Below, in pieces: positions 6,976 to 15,862 of a stretch of DNA of 25,033 nt. Position numbers and translations under genes: made by a program. The DNA comes from a virus. Below the pieces are notes generated by a model, which saw only the letters and a program-made list of their open reading frames with translations, made no database searches and was not told the DNA's origin. Numbering within the stretch: position 1 is the stretch's first letter; each line of letters opens with the position of its first letter. The stretch lies in the IMG/VR virus record IMGVR_UViG_3300042197_002432, positions 1 to 25,033 of that record. The stretch is one strand, 5' to 3'.

Positions 6976-7476
6976 ACAATAACGTAATGCTATTGTCCGA
7001 ACTCTAAGCTCTGATCCTTCGGCAACAGGTGCATCTAATGCATATTGTGTTGAGTTGTCACCGAATGGTTCATATCTGTATTCTCCAGACGTTCCCCATC
7101 CAAAGTGGCTTCCACCCTGAACCTGTGCGTGTCCCCATCCATATAGATACCAAGATCTTGTCTGGTGTCTATGACGTGGAATCATGGCATTCTGGAATGA
7201 TCCAAATCCACGACCTGAGTCTATACCACGACCATCATCGAATCCACGGATATGTTCTCCACGAAGGTCTGGAACGTTAAATGTAGTTGATCCGTCTCCT
7301 CCGCCAAATGTGGTGCTAATTGCTGCAAAGAGGTCAGCATAAAGTGTTCTGCTTACAGCTGCACCATTGCAGTGTATGTATCCATTTGGAGTATTATTAG
7401 CTCCCCATGCGACTACAGTTCCTGCTGGAACAACACCGCCGCTTGCATTATTTAGTAAATTATTTAACGTTGCCAT
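6964..7476 (-). CDS. Short tail fibre / tail collar domain protein
   Basis: The protein has 170 residues. It opens with a short helical segment and then GGVVPAGTVVAWGANNTPNG, followed by YIHCNGAAVSR and FNVPDLRGEHIRGFDDGRG. This is the phage tail collar domain of T4 gp12-type fibres. Next comes the His/Tyr/Trp-rich receptor part (IPRHRHQT, SWYLYGWGHAQVQGGSHFGW) and the standard C-terminus RTIALRYCIKF. In T4 gp12 such histidines bind metal along the fibre axis. The start at 7476 overlaps the giant-fibre stop (TAATG); an ATG at 7494 would add six residues and cannot be excluded. Its role is adsorption at the distal tip of the giant fibre or at the baseplate. Confidence 0.92.
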   Translation of the reverse strand: MATLNNLLNNASGGVVPAGTVVAWGANNTPNGYIHCNGAAVSRTLYADLFAAISTTFGGGDGSTTFNVPDLRGEHIRGFDDGRGIDSGRGFGSFQNAMIPRHRHQTRSWYLYGWGHAQVQGGSHFGWGTSGEYRYEPFGDNSTQYALDAPVAEGSELRVRTIALRYCIKF

Positions 7477-10400
7477 TATGCTATTAGTCTCCATCCATAA
7501 GTTGTATTGCTATAAACTAATCTTACAGATGCATTGTTTACGTTAAACGGCATGTCTTCTGCAAGGCCCTGGATTAGCTGTCCATTTCGGGCGATATTTA
7601 CTGGTGTATTAAATGCTGTACCAGCTATATCTGTAATTACTATTTCATCTCCAAGTACTGGTGATGAAGGTAGTGTTAGTGTTAATCCAGATCCTGGAAT
7701 CACAAAGTAATTTCCAGAACTTTGAACTCCTGCTGTTCTCAATTCTCCACGAGCAACTAACGTCTGGCTAGTTGAAATTATTTGTGGTCTTTGATCAGCA
7801 TATCTCTTCGTTGCAACTGCTAAATCTACTCCAGCTGTTGGGTCTTGAGATACTTGAACTGTAGTTCCACCAGTCAAAGTTACTGTGTTTGCGTGTACTG
7901 CAACTGTTCCAGTAGATGTTGCTGATGCTGCACCAATTGTTACGTTGGTTGTAGATCCAGAAACACCATTTGTTCCAATATTTACTGTCTTAGTGCTTCC
8001 GCTTACTGTTGCACCATTTCCAATATTGAAAGTTGATGCTCCAACCGCAGAATCTCCGACGTTAACATTTAGCGTTGAGCCAGATGCTGCGTTTGATCCA
8101 ATATTTATTGTTTTTGTAGCTGCAGAAGCAGTCGTTCCTGTTGCTACGTTATATGTTGATGAACCAGTTGAAGCACCAAACATATTTACTGTCTGTGCCG
8201 CTGTAGTAGTATTTCCTAGATTTAATGTTGTTACTGCGTTCCAACCGTTTACGGTTGTAGCAGCATTTCCAATATTAATTGTTGTAGCTACAGTATCCCA
8301 CAAATTCTGTGTGGTCTGTGTGCCAACAACTGTTGGGTTACCAATTGTGAGTGTACCTGAACCTGAACCCATATTAATTGTACTTGCAGTTCTTGCAAAG
8401 TTAAGATTTGTTACTGTTGTGTCAAGTGCGTTGAATGATGTAGTTGTTGAAACTAGATCTCCGCCGCTTATTCTTACATCTCCAGTAGTCTTAAGGTCTG
8501 CAATATTCAAGGTGTTTGTTACTGTTGAAGGTAGAGCCCATGGAATATCTGAGGTTGGCTTTGTTTCAATTCCAGAAATAAGAGACCATTCACCAGTTGA
8601 GTGGTTACGTGCAAGTCCAGTGTATGATCCACGATATGGATCTGTTACTATTGCACTACCTTGGCTTCCACGAATTGTTGTTGTGGTTCCTGGATTTGGA
8701 ACGCTGTCTGTAACTGTACCTGCAGAAGCTGTTGGGTTAATATTTGTAGCTGTCTGTGAGTAAGAAACCTGATTTGCTGCTGGAAGAGCTGTAATAACGA
8801 AGGTTCCGTTAAATGAAGCTGATACACCAGCAACTGTAATCTGTTGACCAATAATATAGTTATGGTTTGTAGAAAGTGTTAAAGTTGATACGTTGCTTAC
8901 ACGTTGTCTGCTTGTTACAGTTCTTGGTGTTAAGGTTACAAGGGTGGTAGGAGCTACGTCATCCTGTGGAACTTCAAACGATAGGCTGTAAGGTACAACT
9001 GTTGAAAGCGCTGATACGTTTAGAGTATCATTAATTAGAGGATCAACATCTTGAATAACTACTGCCTCTCCAATTGTTTCTACTGGAGGCGCTGTTAAAA
9101 TAACTGTTGCTATACCATTTGTAATATTCCATGATGTTACGAAGTTAGTAATTGTTTTTGTAGTATCTGTTAGTGCAACATCTGCTGCTGTTTTAGCAAA
9201 CGAGAAAGACTTGCTTGTTGGAACTGCTGTAATTGTATGAGTTCCATCGAATGTCGTTGGCACAGTTCTTGCAACCTGTACAGAACCAGTTGCTGGGTTT
9301 GGAGATTGTGCTACGCCAGTTTGAATGTAGCGGAATGTTGTTGAGCTTGGAACATCTAAGATTGGGAATGATCCATTATATGCTGATGCCACACCCGCAA
9401 CTACAACTGTTTCTCCTGCTAAGAAGTCATGTGGTTCTGTTGTTGTAATTGTTACATAGTCAAAGTTTGTTGTGCGTGATACTGTTGTTGTACCACCAGA
9501 AACGTTTGAGAAGTCTGGGGTACCAGTATTTGCAAATGATAGTGTATTTGGAGTAACTGCGGTAATTGTATAAGTACCGTTGTAGCCAGTGTCTGCTCCA
9601 TCAACTACTACTGATTCTCCGACTAAATAATCGTGAGATCCATCAATTGTAATTGTTGCTATGTTATTAGAATCTCTAGCAACCAACACAATATTCTTTG
9701 GATATGGTGTTGTAATAACAATTGGTTCTCTCTTCTTAACCATTGGGAAGAAGGTAGAGTATGTAGTTGTTGTATCTACACCAGATACTGTTACTGAGTC
9801 ACCGACTTCAAATCCGTGATTTATGTTTCCAGTTACTAGTGTTGCTACGTTGGTTGTAAGAGATTTATTTGTAGTAGTCAAAGGCCCAAGGATTGTTCCT
9901 GTTCTCTGACTTCTTGCTTGTCCTAGGAAAGCAAAGTCTACGTTATCTCCAATTAACTGTCCGTTAGCTACGAAGATCATAGGATCTGTAACTGCTAGGT
10001 TTTCAGTTTCAACTGTGGTTCCACCACCTGAGAATGAGATCTGACCAGAGATATTAACATCTCCAGCAATATTCATATCTCCTTGAATACCAACTCCACC
10101 GACTACTGTTAGAGCACCTGTTGTAGGTGAAATAGAAGGTGTTGCAATTTCAAGGTGAACATTTTGATTTGGTGTGATAGCAATCTGATCATTACCAGTT
10201 CCAAATCCTCCAGCTGCTAGGATAATCTTGTTTTCTGTACCATTATTACCAGTTGCAATAACGAGATTTCCCTTACCAGTAGTTCCGTCTGGAGCTTCGA
10301 AGAAAATATATCCGTCATTTGGACCTGTAATTCCAAACGCTGGTTGACTGAATGAAGATCCAGTAATACCCATATCGATCCAGCCAGATAAATCGTCGCC

Positions 10401-13046
10401 GTTATTTGCGTAAACGATCACATCTCCTGATGCATTAGCTGTTGGGTTCTGAATTGCAACCTGTGCGTATGGACCACCCTCTGCAATAAATACTGCACGA
10501 GAGTTTGTTAGGTCTGCTGCGGCTTCAAAGGCTTCCGCTCCCTCACCGAAGTATAGAGAACCCTTTGTACGCATCAAACCATCGAATGAGATTTGTCCTG
10601 CGATACCTACGCCACCGACGACTGTTAGTGCACCTGTTGTTGCGCTTGTTGAAGGCGTAGCAATTTCAATATGTACGTTTTGATTTGGTGTAATAACCAT
10701 TTGCTCATTGCCTGTACCTAGGCCACCAGCAGCAAACACGATCTTATTCTGTACACCTGTGTTATCTGTTGCAATAACAAGGTTACCGTCTCCAGTTGTA
10801 CCATTTGGGGCGGACATAAAGATGTATCCGTCATGTTCTCCAGTTACACCGAATAATGGATCATTAAATGATAGGTTTGTAATACCCATATCAATCCATC
10901 CTGAAACGTTGTCTCCTTCTTTAGCATATGCAATATAGTCTGCAGATGAAGAAGTTCCTGATCCAAGGTTTACTAGGGCGTTTTGTACGAAACCTGTTGA
11001 TGTTCCAGCTGCAATAACGACTGCATCTGAAAGTGATGCTGTTGATTCAAAGTTTGTTGCTCCAGCACCAACTGGAAGCTTTGTAACACCCTGAAGGTCA
11101 ACGTTTCCAAGAACTGAGAGGTCTCCAGCAATATTTACATCTCCAGTAATACCCGCTCCACCTGCTACTACAAGTGCTCCATTTGTTGCTGAAGTTGAGT
11201 TTGTTGAAATTTCAATATGTACCATTGTATCTGGAATGATAATCACTTGCTCATTACCAGAAGCAAATCCACCAGCTGCTAAGACAATTCTATTATCTGA
11301 ACCTGTGTCTCCAGTTGCAAGAACTAGGTTACCAGCTCCAACGTACATTGTTGCAGATCCTGTTGTTGCTGCTGAAGGAATATCTGCGTTAGTTTTTGCG
11401 AATGAGAATTCTGTTGATGTTACGGCAGTAATTGTGTGTCTACCGTTAAATACAGAATCAATTCCTGTAATATCAACTTTCTTTCCAACAGTAAATCCGT
11501 GTGGATCAGTTGTTGTTATTGTTGCAATATTATTTGTTAAAGACTTGTTTGAGATAGCCTCTGTTAGTTTTGGAGCGGCTGTTCCAAAGACATATGCATC
11601 GCTTGGGCCAGTAATTCCATATGTTGAAGAATCAAAGTCTGGGCCAGTGAAACCCATATCTGCCCAACCTGCATCATTTGTAGATCCAGTTGTATAGGCA
11701 ATAAAGTCTGCTGACTGCTCTGCACCATTTCCAGTTGAAAGATCCAGGTTATTGATTACAACACCTTGTGCAAATCCCTCTGCGTCCCAGGCTGCTGCTG
11801 TTGCAACATCTGTGAGAGCAGCATCTCCTTCAATAAATGTACGTGCACCATCACCAAAGTAAAGGTTTGTTACATCTCTTTCAAATGTGGCTACTGATCC
11901 GTCTGTAGTAAGTACGTATCCGCCACGACCACCCTGTGCTGGAAGAAGACCAGTTGCTCCCTTTGCTAAAATATCCCAATATTCTTCATCATCAATCAAG
12001 AACGGGCTTGATGTGTGGTCTTGTGTAGCAATTCTTGCGTTTTCTCCATCGGAAATAACGTCTCCTGAAATATAAACTGTTGATGCAGCCCATGCTCCAC
12101 GATATCTAATTCCTGAATTATATTTTGTCCACTTGCCAGAGTTAAGGTCTGTTGCAAAGTATGCTGATGACGAGTGGAATACATTTGTTAAATATGTGCT
12201 TCCTCCCCAGTTTACAACGTCTCCAGATAAATACTCACTTGAAGGAGCCCATTCTCCCTTATAGCTAAATCCTGAAGTTAAAACATTCCAGTATGTTGTA
12301 TCGCTTGGAGTATTTCCTAATGTATCTCCCTTAGCAATGTAAATTGTAGAACCGTAAACAATAATATCATTTATGTGATATTGTGTTGCTGGGTTGTATG
12401 TTCCCATAGCACGAACGCCATCGACAAACACTGTCCAGTCATCTGAATTAAGTGATGGAACCTGGTTTACGTTATTTGTTTCTGAAATGTAAACTCTTGC
12501 ACCGTATGCAACTAATTGATTTGGCTTATACTGTGTAGCAGAATTCCATACGCCTGTTGCGTCAATTCCTGATACAAACTCATCCCAATATGATGTGTTT
12601 GTTGGAAGATTTCCAACACCGTCTTGCTTTGCAATATAAACTGATCCGCCGTAAGTTACTACGTCATTCTTTTGATAGTTTTTTGTATCTAAAAATTCTG
12701 CCTCATACTGAATACCATCTGCAAACTGTGACCAGTATTGTGCATTTGGTGGAGTATTTCCAGAACCTGTTTTAATAGAAATATAAACTTTACCACCATG
12801 TGCAACGCCATCGCCAACACGATATTCTGTTGCTGGAGAATATGCACCAGTAAACTTAAGACCTTCAATCATTAGTGCCCAGTAATTATCATTTGTTGGC
12901 AGGTGTCCTGTTGAAGCTAGAGCGTATGTATATACGTATACGTTACCTCCGTACTTAACTACATCGTTAAGTTCGTAAGTTGCTGAATCACTCCATAGTC
13001 CAGCAAAGTAGAATCTGATTTTACCAAGGTCAATAAGTTGTGTCAT
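7476..13046 (-). CDS. Giant mosaic tail fibre protein (1856 aa)
   Basis: Four repeat regions are visible. Residues about 12-365 hold seven ~50-residue copies of the pattern W/Y..ATxYxxxDVVxYGG..Y, each ending in PT...YW....G, like carbohydrate-binding module 5/12 repeats. Residues about 380-1020 hold three ~150-residue modules of the type GWIDMGIT, GNLVIATG, IxLAAGG and NQNVHIEIATPS. Residues about 1080-1480 hold several copies of the type TITTTxPHxFxVG, GVxxxFNGTHTITAV. The last third has short NIGN/TVNIG repeats, probably a shaft, and then a beta-rich tip ending in YGWRLIA. It is probably a trimeric long tail fibre. The start is an ATG overlapping the upstream stop, with GGAGAT upstream. 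It is followed by collar and Tfa-like genes, as expected for a host-recognition locus. Confidence 0.93.
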   Translation of the reverse strand: MTQLIDLGKIRFYFAGLWSDSATYELNDVVKYGGNVYVYTYALASTGHLPTNDNYWALMIEGLKFTGAYSPATEYRVGDGVAHGGKVYISIKTGSGNTPPNAQYWSQFADGIQYEAEFLDTKNYQKNDVVTYGGSVYIAKQDGVGNLPTNTSYWDEFVSGIDATGVWNSATQYKPNQLVAYGARVYISETNNVNQVPSLNSDDWTVFVDGVRAMGTYNPATQYHINDIIVYGSTIYIAKGDTLGNTPSDTTYWNVLTSGFSYKGEWAPSSEYLSGDVVNWGGSTYLTNVFHSSSAYFATDLNSGKWTKYNSGIRYRGAWAASTVYISGDVISDGENARIATQDHTSSPFLIDDEEYWDILAKGATGLLPAQGGRGGYVLTTDGSVATFERDVTNLYFGDGARTFIEGDAALTDVATAAAWDAEGFAQGVVINNLDLSTGNGAEQSADFIAYTTGSTNDAGWADMGFTGPDFDSSTYGITGPSDAYVFGTAAPKLTEAISNKSLTNNIATITTTDPHGFTVGKKVDITGIDSVFNGRHTITAVTSTEFSFAKTNADIPSAATTGSATMYVGAGNLVLATGDTGSDNRIVLAAGGFASGNEQVIIIPDTMVHIEISTNSTSATNGALVVAGGAGITGDVNIAGDLSVLGNVDLQGVTKLPVGAGATNFESTASLSDAVVIAAGTSTGFVQNALVNLGSGTSSSADYIAYAKEGDNVSGWIDMGITNLSFNDPLFGVTGEHDGYIFMSAPNGTTGDGNLVIATDNTGVQNKIVFAAGGLGTGNEQMVITPNQNVHIEIATPSTSATTGALTVVGGVGIAGQISFDGLMRTKGSLYFGEGAEAFEAAADLTNSRAVFIAEGGPYAQVAIQNPTANASGDVIVYANNGDDLSGWIDMGITGSSFSQPAFGITGPNDGYIFFEAPDGTTGKGNLVIATGNNGTENKIILAAGGFGTGNDQIAITPNQNVHLEIATPSISPTTGALTVVGGVGIQGDMNIAGDVNISGQISFSGGGTTVETENLAVTDPMIFVANGQLIGDNVDFAFLGQARSQRTGTILGPLTTTNKSLTTNVATLVTGNINHGFEVGDSVTVSGVDTTTTYSTFFPMVKKREPIVITTPYPKNIVLVARDSNNIATITIDGSHDYLVGESVVVDGADTGYNGTYTITAVTPNTLSFANTGTPDFSNVSGGTTTVSRTTNFDYVTITTTEPHDFLAGETVVVAGVASAYNGSFPILDVPSSTTFRYIQTGVAQSPNPATGSVQVARTVPTTFDGTHTITAVPTSKSFSFAKTAADVALTDTTKTITNFVTSWNITNGIATVILTAPPVETIGEAVVIQDVDPLINDTLNVSALSTVVPYSLSFEVPQDDVAPTTLVTLTPRTVTSRQRVSNVSTLTLSTNHNYIIGQQITVAGVSASFNGTFVITALPAANQVSYSQTATNINPTASAGTVTDSVPNPGTTTTIRGSQGSAIVTDPYRGSYTGLARNHSTGEWSLISGIETKPTSDIPWALPSTVTNTLNIADLKTTGDVRISGGDLVSTTTSFNALDTTVTNLNFARTASTINMGSGSGTLTIGNPTVVGTQTTQNLWDTVATTINIGNAATTVNGWNAVTTLNLGNTTTAAQTVNMFGASTGSSTYNVATGTTASAATKTINIGSNAASGSTLNVNVGDSAVGASTFNIGNGATVSGSTKTVNIGTNGVSGSTTNVTIGAASATSTGTVAVHANTVTLTGGTTVQVSQDPTAGVDLAVATKRYADQRPQIISTSQTLVARGELRTAGVQSSGNYFVIPGSGLTLTLPSSPVLGDEIVITDIAGTAFNTPVNIARNGQLIQGLAEDMPFNVNNASVRLVYSNTTYGWRLIA

Positions 13047-13294
13047 TATAATATCTCCATCAAAAGATTAGATTTTGGATCGGTGTCCCAATCAAATTGT
13101 ACCGTATGTTTTGTCCAAAACCAAGCCTTATAATCGGTCTTGCGGACTACTCCTTCGGAAGGGAATCTAACTGGACTACCGTCGTTTATTACTTCTATTA
13201 CTAGCTTGCCTGTATCGTTATTGTATCTAAAGCCATAAAATGTCTTATTTTGAAAACTAAGATCAATTTCTTCTGTATTTGCATAATTATACAT
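13046..13294 (-). CDS. Small unknown protein upstream of the giant fibre
   Basis: The protein has 82 residues and a beta-rich pattern: FQNKTFYGFRYNNDTGKLVI, then GSPVRFPSEGVVRKTDYKAW and FWTKHTVQFDWD. It looks like small uncharacterised proteins found among fibre genes of aquatic phages; I know no function. It starts one base after the preceding stop and its own stop overlaps the giant-fibre start, so the two are probably made together. A connector or accessory of the fibre is a reasonable guess from position only. Confidence 0.75.
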   Translation of the reverse strand: MYNYANTEEIDLSFQNKTFYGFRYNNDTGKLVIEVINDGSPVRFPSEGVVRKTDYKAWFWTKHTVQFDWDTDPKSNLLMEIL

Positions 13295-13295
13295 T

Positions 13296-13610
13296 TTAGA
13301 TACCGTCCAATACTGAAACGATTATATCAAAAGAACTAGCTGAGGCAGCTACAGCTTTTAATACGTCGCCTGCTTGTAAAAATATTTTATTTCCTGAAAT
13401 TGCTTCAAAATTATGGCCACCGTCTACCGACCTGTCTTTTGTAACATAATATGTTTGTCCAGAATTTTCTATATACAAAGAAACAGATGTTGTTGATCCG
13501 TGTCTATTAGCAACCGAGCATCCAGAAATTACTGTGGAAACTTGAGCATCAACCAGTGTTACTGGTGTGAGTCCTACTAAATTTGCTTTAGCGTTACTAA
13601 AATTTGCCAT
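13296..13610 (-). CDS. Small beta-rich virion-type protein
   Basis: The protein has 104 residues. The pattern TPVTLVDAQVSTVISGCSVA, then SVSLYIENSGQTYYVTKDRS and AGDVLKAVAASASSFDIIVS suggests a small beta-sandwich, similar in style to virion decoration or fibre-attachment proteins. I recognise no named family. The start has no ribosome site; instead TATAAT lies 6 nt before the ATG, so translation may be leaderless. The next gene follows after one base. Confidence 0.75.
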   Translation of the reverse strand: MANFSNAKANLVGLTPVTLVDAQVSTVISGCSVANRHGSTTSVSLYIENSGQTYYVTKDRSVDGGHNFEAISGNKIFLQAGDVLKAVAASASSFDIIVSVLDGI

Positions 13611-13616
13611 ATTGTT

Positions 13617-13627
13617 ATTATAGTATA
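13617..13627 (-). promoter_or_regulatory. TATAAT box 6 nt before ATG, possible leaderless promoter
   Basis: The minus strand reads AAAGGTATACTATAAT, then AACAAT and the ATG of the 104-residue gene. Two overlapping -10 boxes are possible: TATACT (13622-13627), preceded by GG, and TATAAT (13617-13622), exactly 6 nt from the ATG. No good -35 hexamer is present at normal spacing. There is no Shine-Dalgarno sequence, which supports a leaderless start. Confidence 0.45.
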
Positions 13628-13634
13628 CCTTTCA

Positions 13635-13925
13635 TTATGAGAGGGCGATTAAAAGCCCTATATCAGTGCTTCCACCGCCTCCGCCTGGTTGACCTGCAAG
13701 TACTACTCTGTTTGTTACATCATTGTATGTTGCTGTTATATTTGTATGTCCATTATGGGCTAATAACGGAGCTGCGTAATCTTGCACCTCTTCTTGCGTT
13801 AATGTTGCTCCGCTACCTGAAGACAAAGAGTTCCAGACTGTTCCGTCCCATACATATGTTTTACCAGATATGACGTACTGTTGTCCTATTGTTGGAGTTG
13901 ATGGAAATCCTAAAGAAGATGGCAT
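13635..13925 (-). CDS. Small fibre-module protein with WDG and QD-YND motifs
   Basis: The protein has 96 residues. TIGQQYVISGKTYVWDGTVW (about residues 11-30) is one copy of the tryptophan module repeated three times at the end of the upstream 537-residue fibre. EEVQDYAAPLL with ITATYNDVTNRVVL (about 45-76) is the QD-YDD module also seen in three other fibre proteins here. A glycine run and a short hydrophobic end (STDIGLLIALS) follow. It looks like a stand-alone fragment of a fibre protein, either a small virion component or an N-terminal piece that joins other fibres. AAAGGAG lies 5 nt before the ATG, a strong ribosome site. Confidence 0.8.
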   Translation of the reverse strand: MPSSLGFPSTPTIGQQYVISGKTYVWDGTVWNSLSSGSGATLTQEEVQDYAAPLLAHNGHTNITATYNDVTNRVVLAGQPGGGGGSTDIGLLIALS

Positions 13926-13964
13926 TGTTGCTCCTTTAAACTATATGTTCTAATTTTATCATAC

Positions 13965-13970
13965 ATTATA
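13965..13970 (-). promoter_or_regulatory. Possible -10 box upstream of 96-residue gene
   Basis: TATAAT reads on the minus strand, overlapping the stop of the 537-residue fibre. ATGACG lies 18 bp upstream and matches TTGACA at 4 of 6 positions. The GG seen before other -10 boxes is missing. A leader of about 30 nt containing AAAGGAG would result. Weak. Confidence 0.3.
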
Positions 13971-15579
13971 TCTGCACCCAAAAAGATCCGTCATAAATGT
14001 AAGTTTTTGCAGTTGAAGAATTCATCCAAATAGAACCTAGTATTGGATTGGTTGGCGGTACGGAATTAACTGCAGCTACTGCTTGTGAACTGCTTCCTCC
14101 AACCTCTATCCAGTATGCACCGTCCCAAATATATGTTTTAGCATTGTCTGAATCTAACCATATGTCTCCACTGTTTGGCGCAACTGGAGGATTTGATGAA
14201 ATGGCTACAGATGCTCCACCTCCGCCGCCGCCTCCAACTTCAACCCAGTAAGCTCCGTCCCAAATAAATGTGTCTCCATTATCTGAGTCTAACCATATAT
14301 TCCCAGTAGAAGGATTGTTTGGTGGTGTTGGAGAAATAATTACTGACGTTCCGCCAGTTCCAGAAGCAACAAAGCTTAGCTTGCCAGTATTATCATCATA
14401 AGATACTGATACATTTGTATGTGTTGCCCCAGTTATCATTTCTGCAGCAACATCTTGAATTGTTTCTGTTATATTTAATTCAGATGCTGGAACTTTACCA
14501 TCTGGTCCAAGCGAAGCTACTCCGTCTATGCTTCCTACCGAAGAAAGAGGAACATATATATTTGGAAGGTTGTTTCCTAAGCTTGCTACAGCAAAGTCTG
14601 TGTATTCGTTTGCATCAGTTAATGCATTTGCAGCAGACCCTATTGGGTCATATACAGTAGAAAGCTCAGAAATTTCAATATCTGTATAACTGTTTGCTGA
14701 TGTTATTGCGTCTAGTTCTGATTGGTCTGCATAATCTTTTGTTGATAAAAATTGAGTTAAGTCGTAGTTAACCCACAGTCCTGTAGATGAGTTATAGATT
14801 AAAGCATCTTGATTTGATGGAGATTGAACTGAAACATCATGAAGTTCTTTTAACTCAAACCCGTTTTGAACCTTAACAAATATTTCTCCGTTATTTAATT
14901 GCGATCTAGTTACTATACCAATAAAAACTAAGTGATTAGGAGCGGAAGGCTTATTTGCAAGTCCGTAGATTAAGGTTCCATCTGGGCCCAGCCAAACTGG
15001 GTCTCCAGCATTTGCGGAAGATGTGTCCAGGCCAGCAAGAAGTCCTTCTGCAACAACAAAACCCTCTGTATTGTTTGCAAGGGTTTGTGCTAGAAGACCT
15101 AAAGTTTTACTGGAATAAGACTCAGCAATATTAGATGCTGGTGTTATAAGGATATTAGTTCCAGATGCTCCAGATACATATACTGGAGTTCCAATGTTTA
15201 TTGTTGATCCTGATGAATTTTTAACGTAATGTTTTACTTGGCTGGTGTATCCCGCTGTCTGTGCCTGATTTACAAGAAGGGTGAAGGCGTTAAGTTCATC
15301 ATTATAGCTTACGGTTACCTGACTTTGATCTCCAGAGGAAAACGCATTGGCTATGGCGTCTTGAATGACTTCTGAGTCAACTGGATTATTTTCTAAAAAT
15401 CTAAGACGATAATCTATAGAATTTACGTCGGTAGAGTTATTTTTTCCTACTTTTACTTGTAATGCTTCAATAGCATCATTAGCATCAGCGTGTTGAGCGG
15501 CATGAGATACGGCGGCAACCGAATCCGTTGGTTGCGGATTTAAAAAGGAGTCTATCTCCTCTGGAAAAGTTGTTGCCAT
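13966..15579 (-). CDS. Tail fibre protein with C-terminal WDG repeats (537 aa)
   Basis: The N-terminus, ATTFPEEIDSFLNPQPTDSV then HAAQHADANDAIEALQVKVG, is a common virion-attachment opening in phage fibres. Residues about 72-100 carry a QD-YND module. Residues about 108-272 carry a widespread virion module (VKHYVKNSSGSTINIGTPVY through HDVSVQSPSNQDALIYNSST). A second QD-YDD copy lies near residue 375-405. The C-terminus holds three copies of G-x-I-W-x-[DN]-S-x(6)-[FY]-I-[WY]-D-G-x-[YF]-W, split by glycine-rich linkers. It is probably a trimeric side fibre. AGAGG lies about 9 nt before the ATG, and a TATAAT box sits further upstream. Confidence 0.9.
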   Translation of the reverse strand: MATTFPEEIDSFLNPQPTDSVAAVSHAAQHADANDAIEALQVKVGKNNSTDVNSIDYRLRFLENNPVDSEVIQDAIANAFSSGDQSQVTVSYNDELNAFTLLVNQAQTAGYTSQVKHYVKNSSGSTINIGTPVYVSGASGTNILITPASNIAESYSSKTLGLLAQTLANNTEGFVVAEGLLAGLDTSSANAGDPVWLGPDGTLIYGLANKPSAPNHLVFIGIVTRSQLNNGEIFVKVQNGFELKELHDVSVQSPSNQDALIYNSSTGLWVNYDLTQFLSTKDYADQSELDAITSANSYTDIEISELSTVYDPIGSAANALTDANEYTDFAVASLGNNLPNIYVPLSSVGSIDGVASLGPDGKVPASELNITETIQDVAAEMITGATHTNVSVSYDDNTGKLSFVASGTGGTSVIISPTPPNNPSTGNIWLDSDNGDTFIWDGAYWVEVGGGGGGGASVAISSNPPVAPNSGDIWLDSDNAKTYIWDGAYWIEVGGSSSQAVAAVNSVPPTNPILGSIWMNSSTAKTYIYDGSFWVQI

Positions 15580-15599
15580 TTACGTATACCTCTTTCCCA

Positions 15600-15605
15600 A
15601 TTATA
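15600..15605 (-). promoter_or_regulatory. GGTATAAT -10 box upstream of 537-residue fibre gene
   Basis: The minus strand reads TTGGGGTATAATTGGG in the 46-bp gap before the 537-residue fibre gene. Transcription from here would leave a leader of about 14-16 nt containing AAAGAGG as ribosome site. No recognisable -35 element is present at 16-18 bp, so an activator or a sigma factor using extended -10 contacts may be needed. Confidence 0.4.
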
Positions 15606-15625
15606 CCCCAATATCTATTAGGATC

Positions 15626-15862
15626 TTACCACTTATTTAATGGACAGGTGGCATGTTGAAGCTTGGTTTTTAAGGACATAATACAACCACACTGCTTACA
15701 TTGTTTTGTTAAATCTATAAGTTCTGGACAGCCTTTACAGATATCGTATCTTCTTTCCGCTTCTGATTCTTTAGCATATTCAGTATTTGGATTTAGTAGA
15801 TCCCAAGGCCTAGTGTCTCCAAGCTTTTCTTTATATTGCTGCCATCTATTTTTGCCTGTCAC
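15626..15862 (-). CDS. Small zinc-knuckle protein (DUF6171-like)
   Basis: The protein has 78 residues. Cysteines at 42, 45, 55, 58, 60 and 73 and His70 form a compact probable zinc site (ICKGCPELID, KQCKQCGCIM, HATCPLNKW). The N-terminal half (NRWQQYKEKLGDTRPWDLLN) is helical and basic. It matches a family of small treble-clef/zinc-ribbon-like phage proteins that I recall as DUF6171; function unknown. The GTG start overlaps the upstream TGA (GTGA), so it is probably coupled to the 127-residue gene. It could be a small virion component, or a regulator that binds nucleic acid or protein. Confidence 0.8.
   Translation of the reverse strand: MTGKNRWQQYKEKLGDTRPWDLLNPNTEYAKESEAERRYDICKGCPELIDLTKQCKQCGCIMSLKTKLQHATCPLNKW

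Noticed and set aside
7885-8763. Long plus-strand open frame (292 codons) opposite the giant fibre
   Set aside because: It lies wholly antisense to a repeat-rich fibre gene, has low-complexity Val/Pro/Ala content, no ribosome site and no domain. Long antisense frames are expected opposite biased repeats.
13635-13667. AGGGC/GCCCT inverted repeat at the end of the 96-residue gene as a terminator
   Set aside because: The stem is only 5 bp with no U-run after it, and it lies in coding sequence next to a start region.
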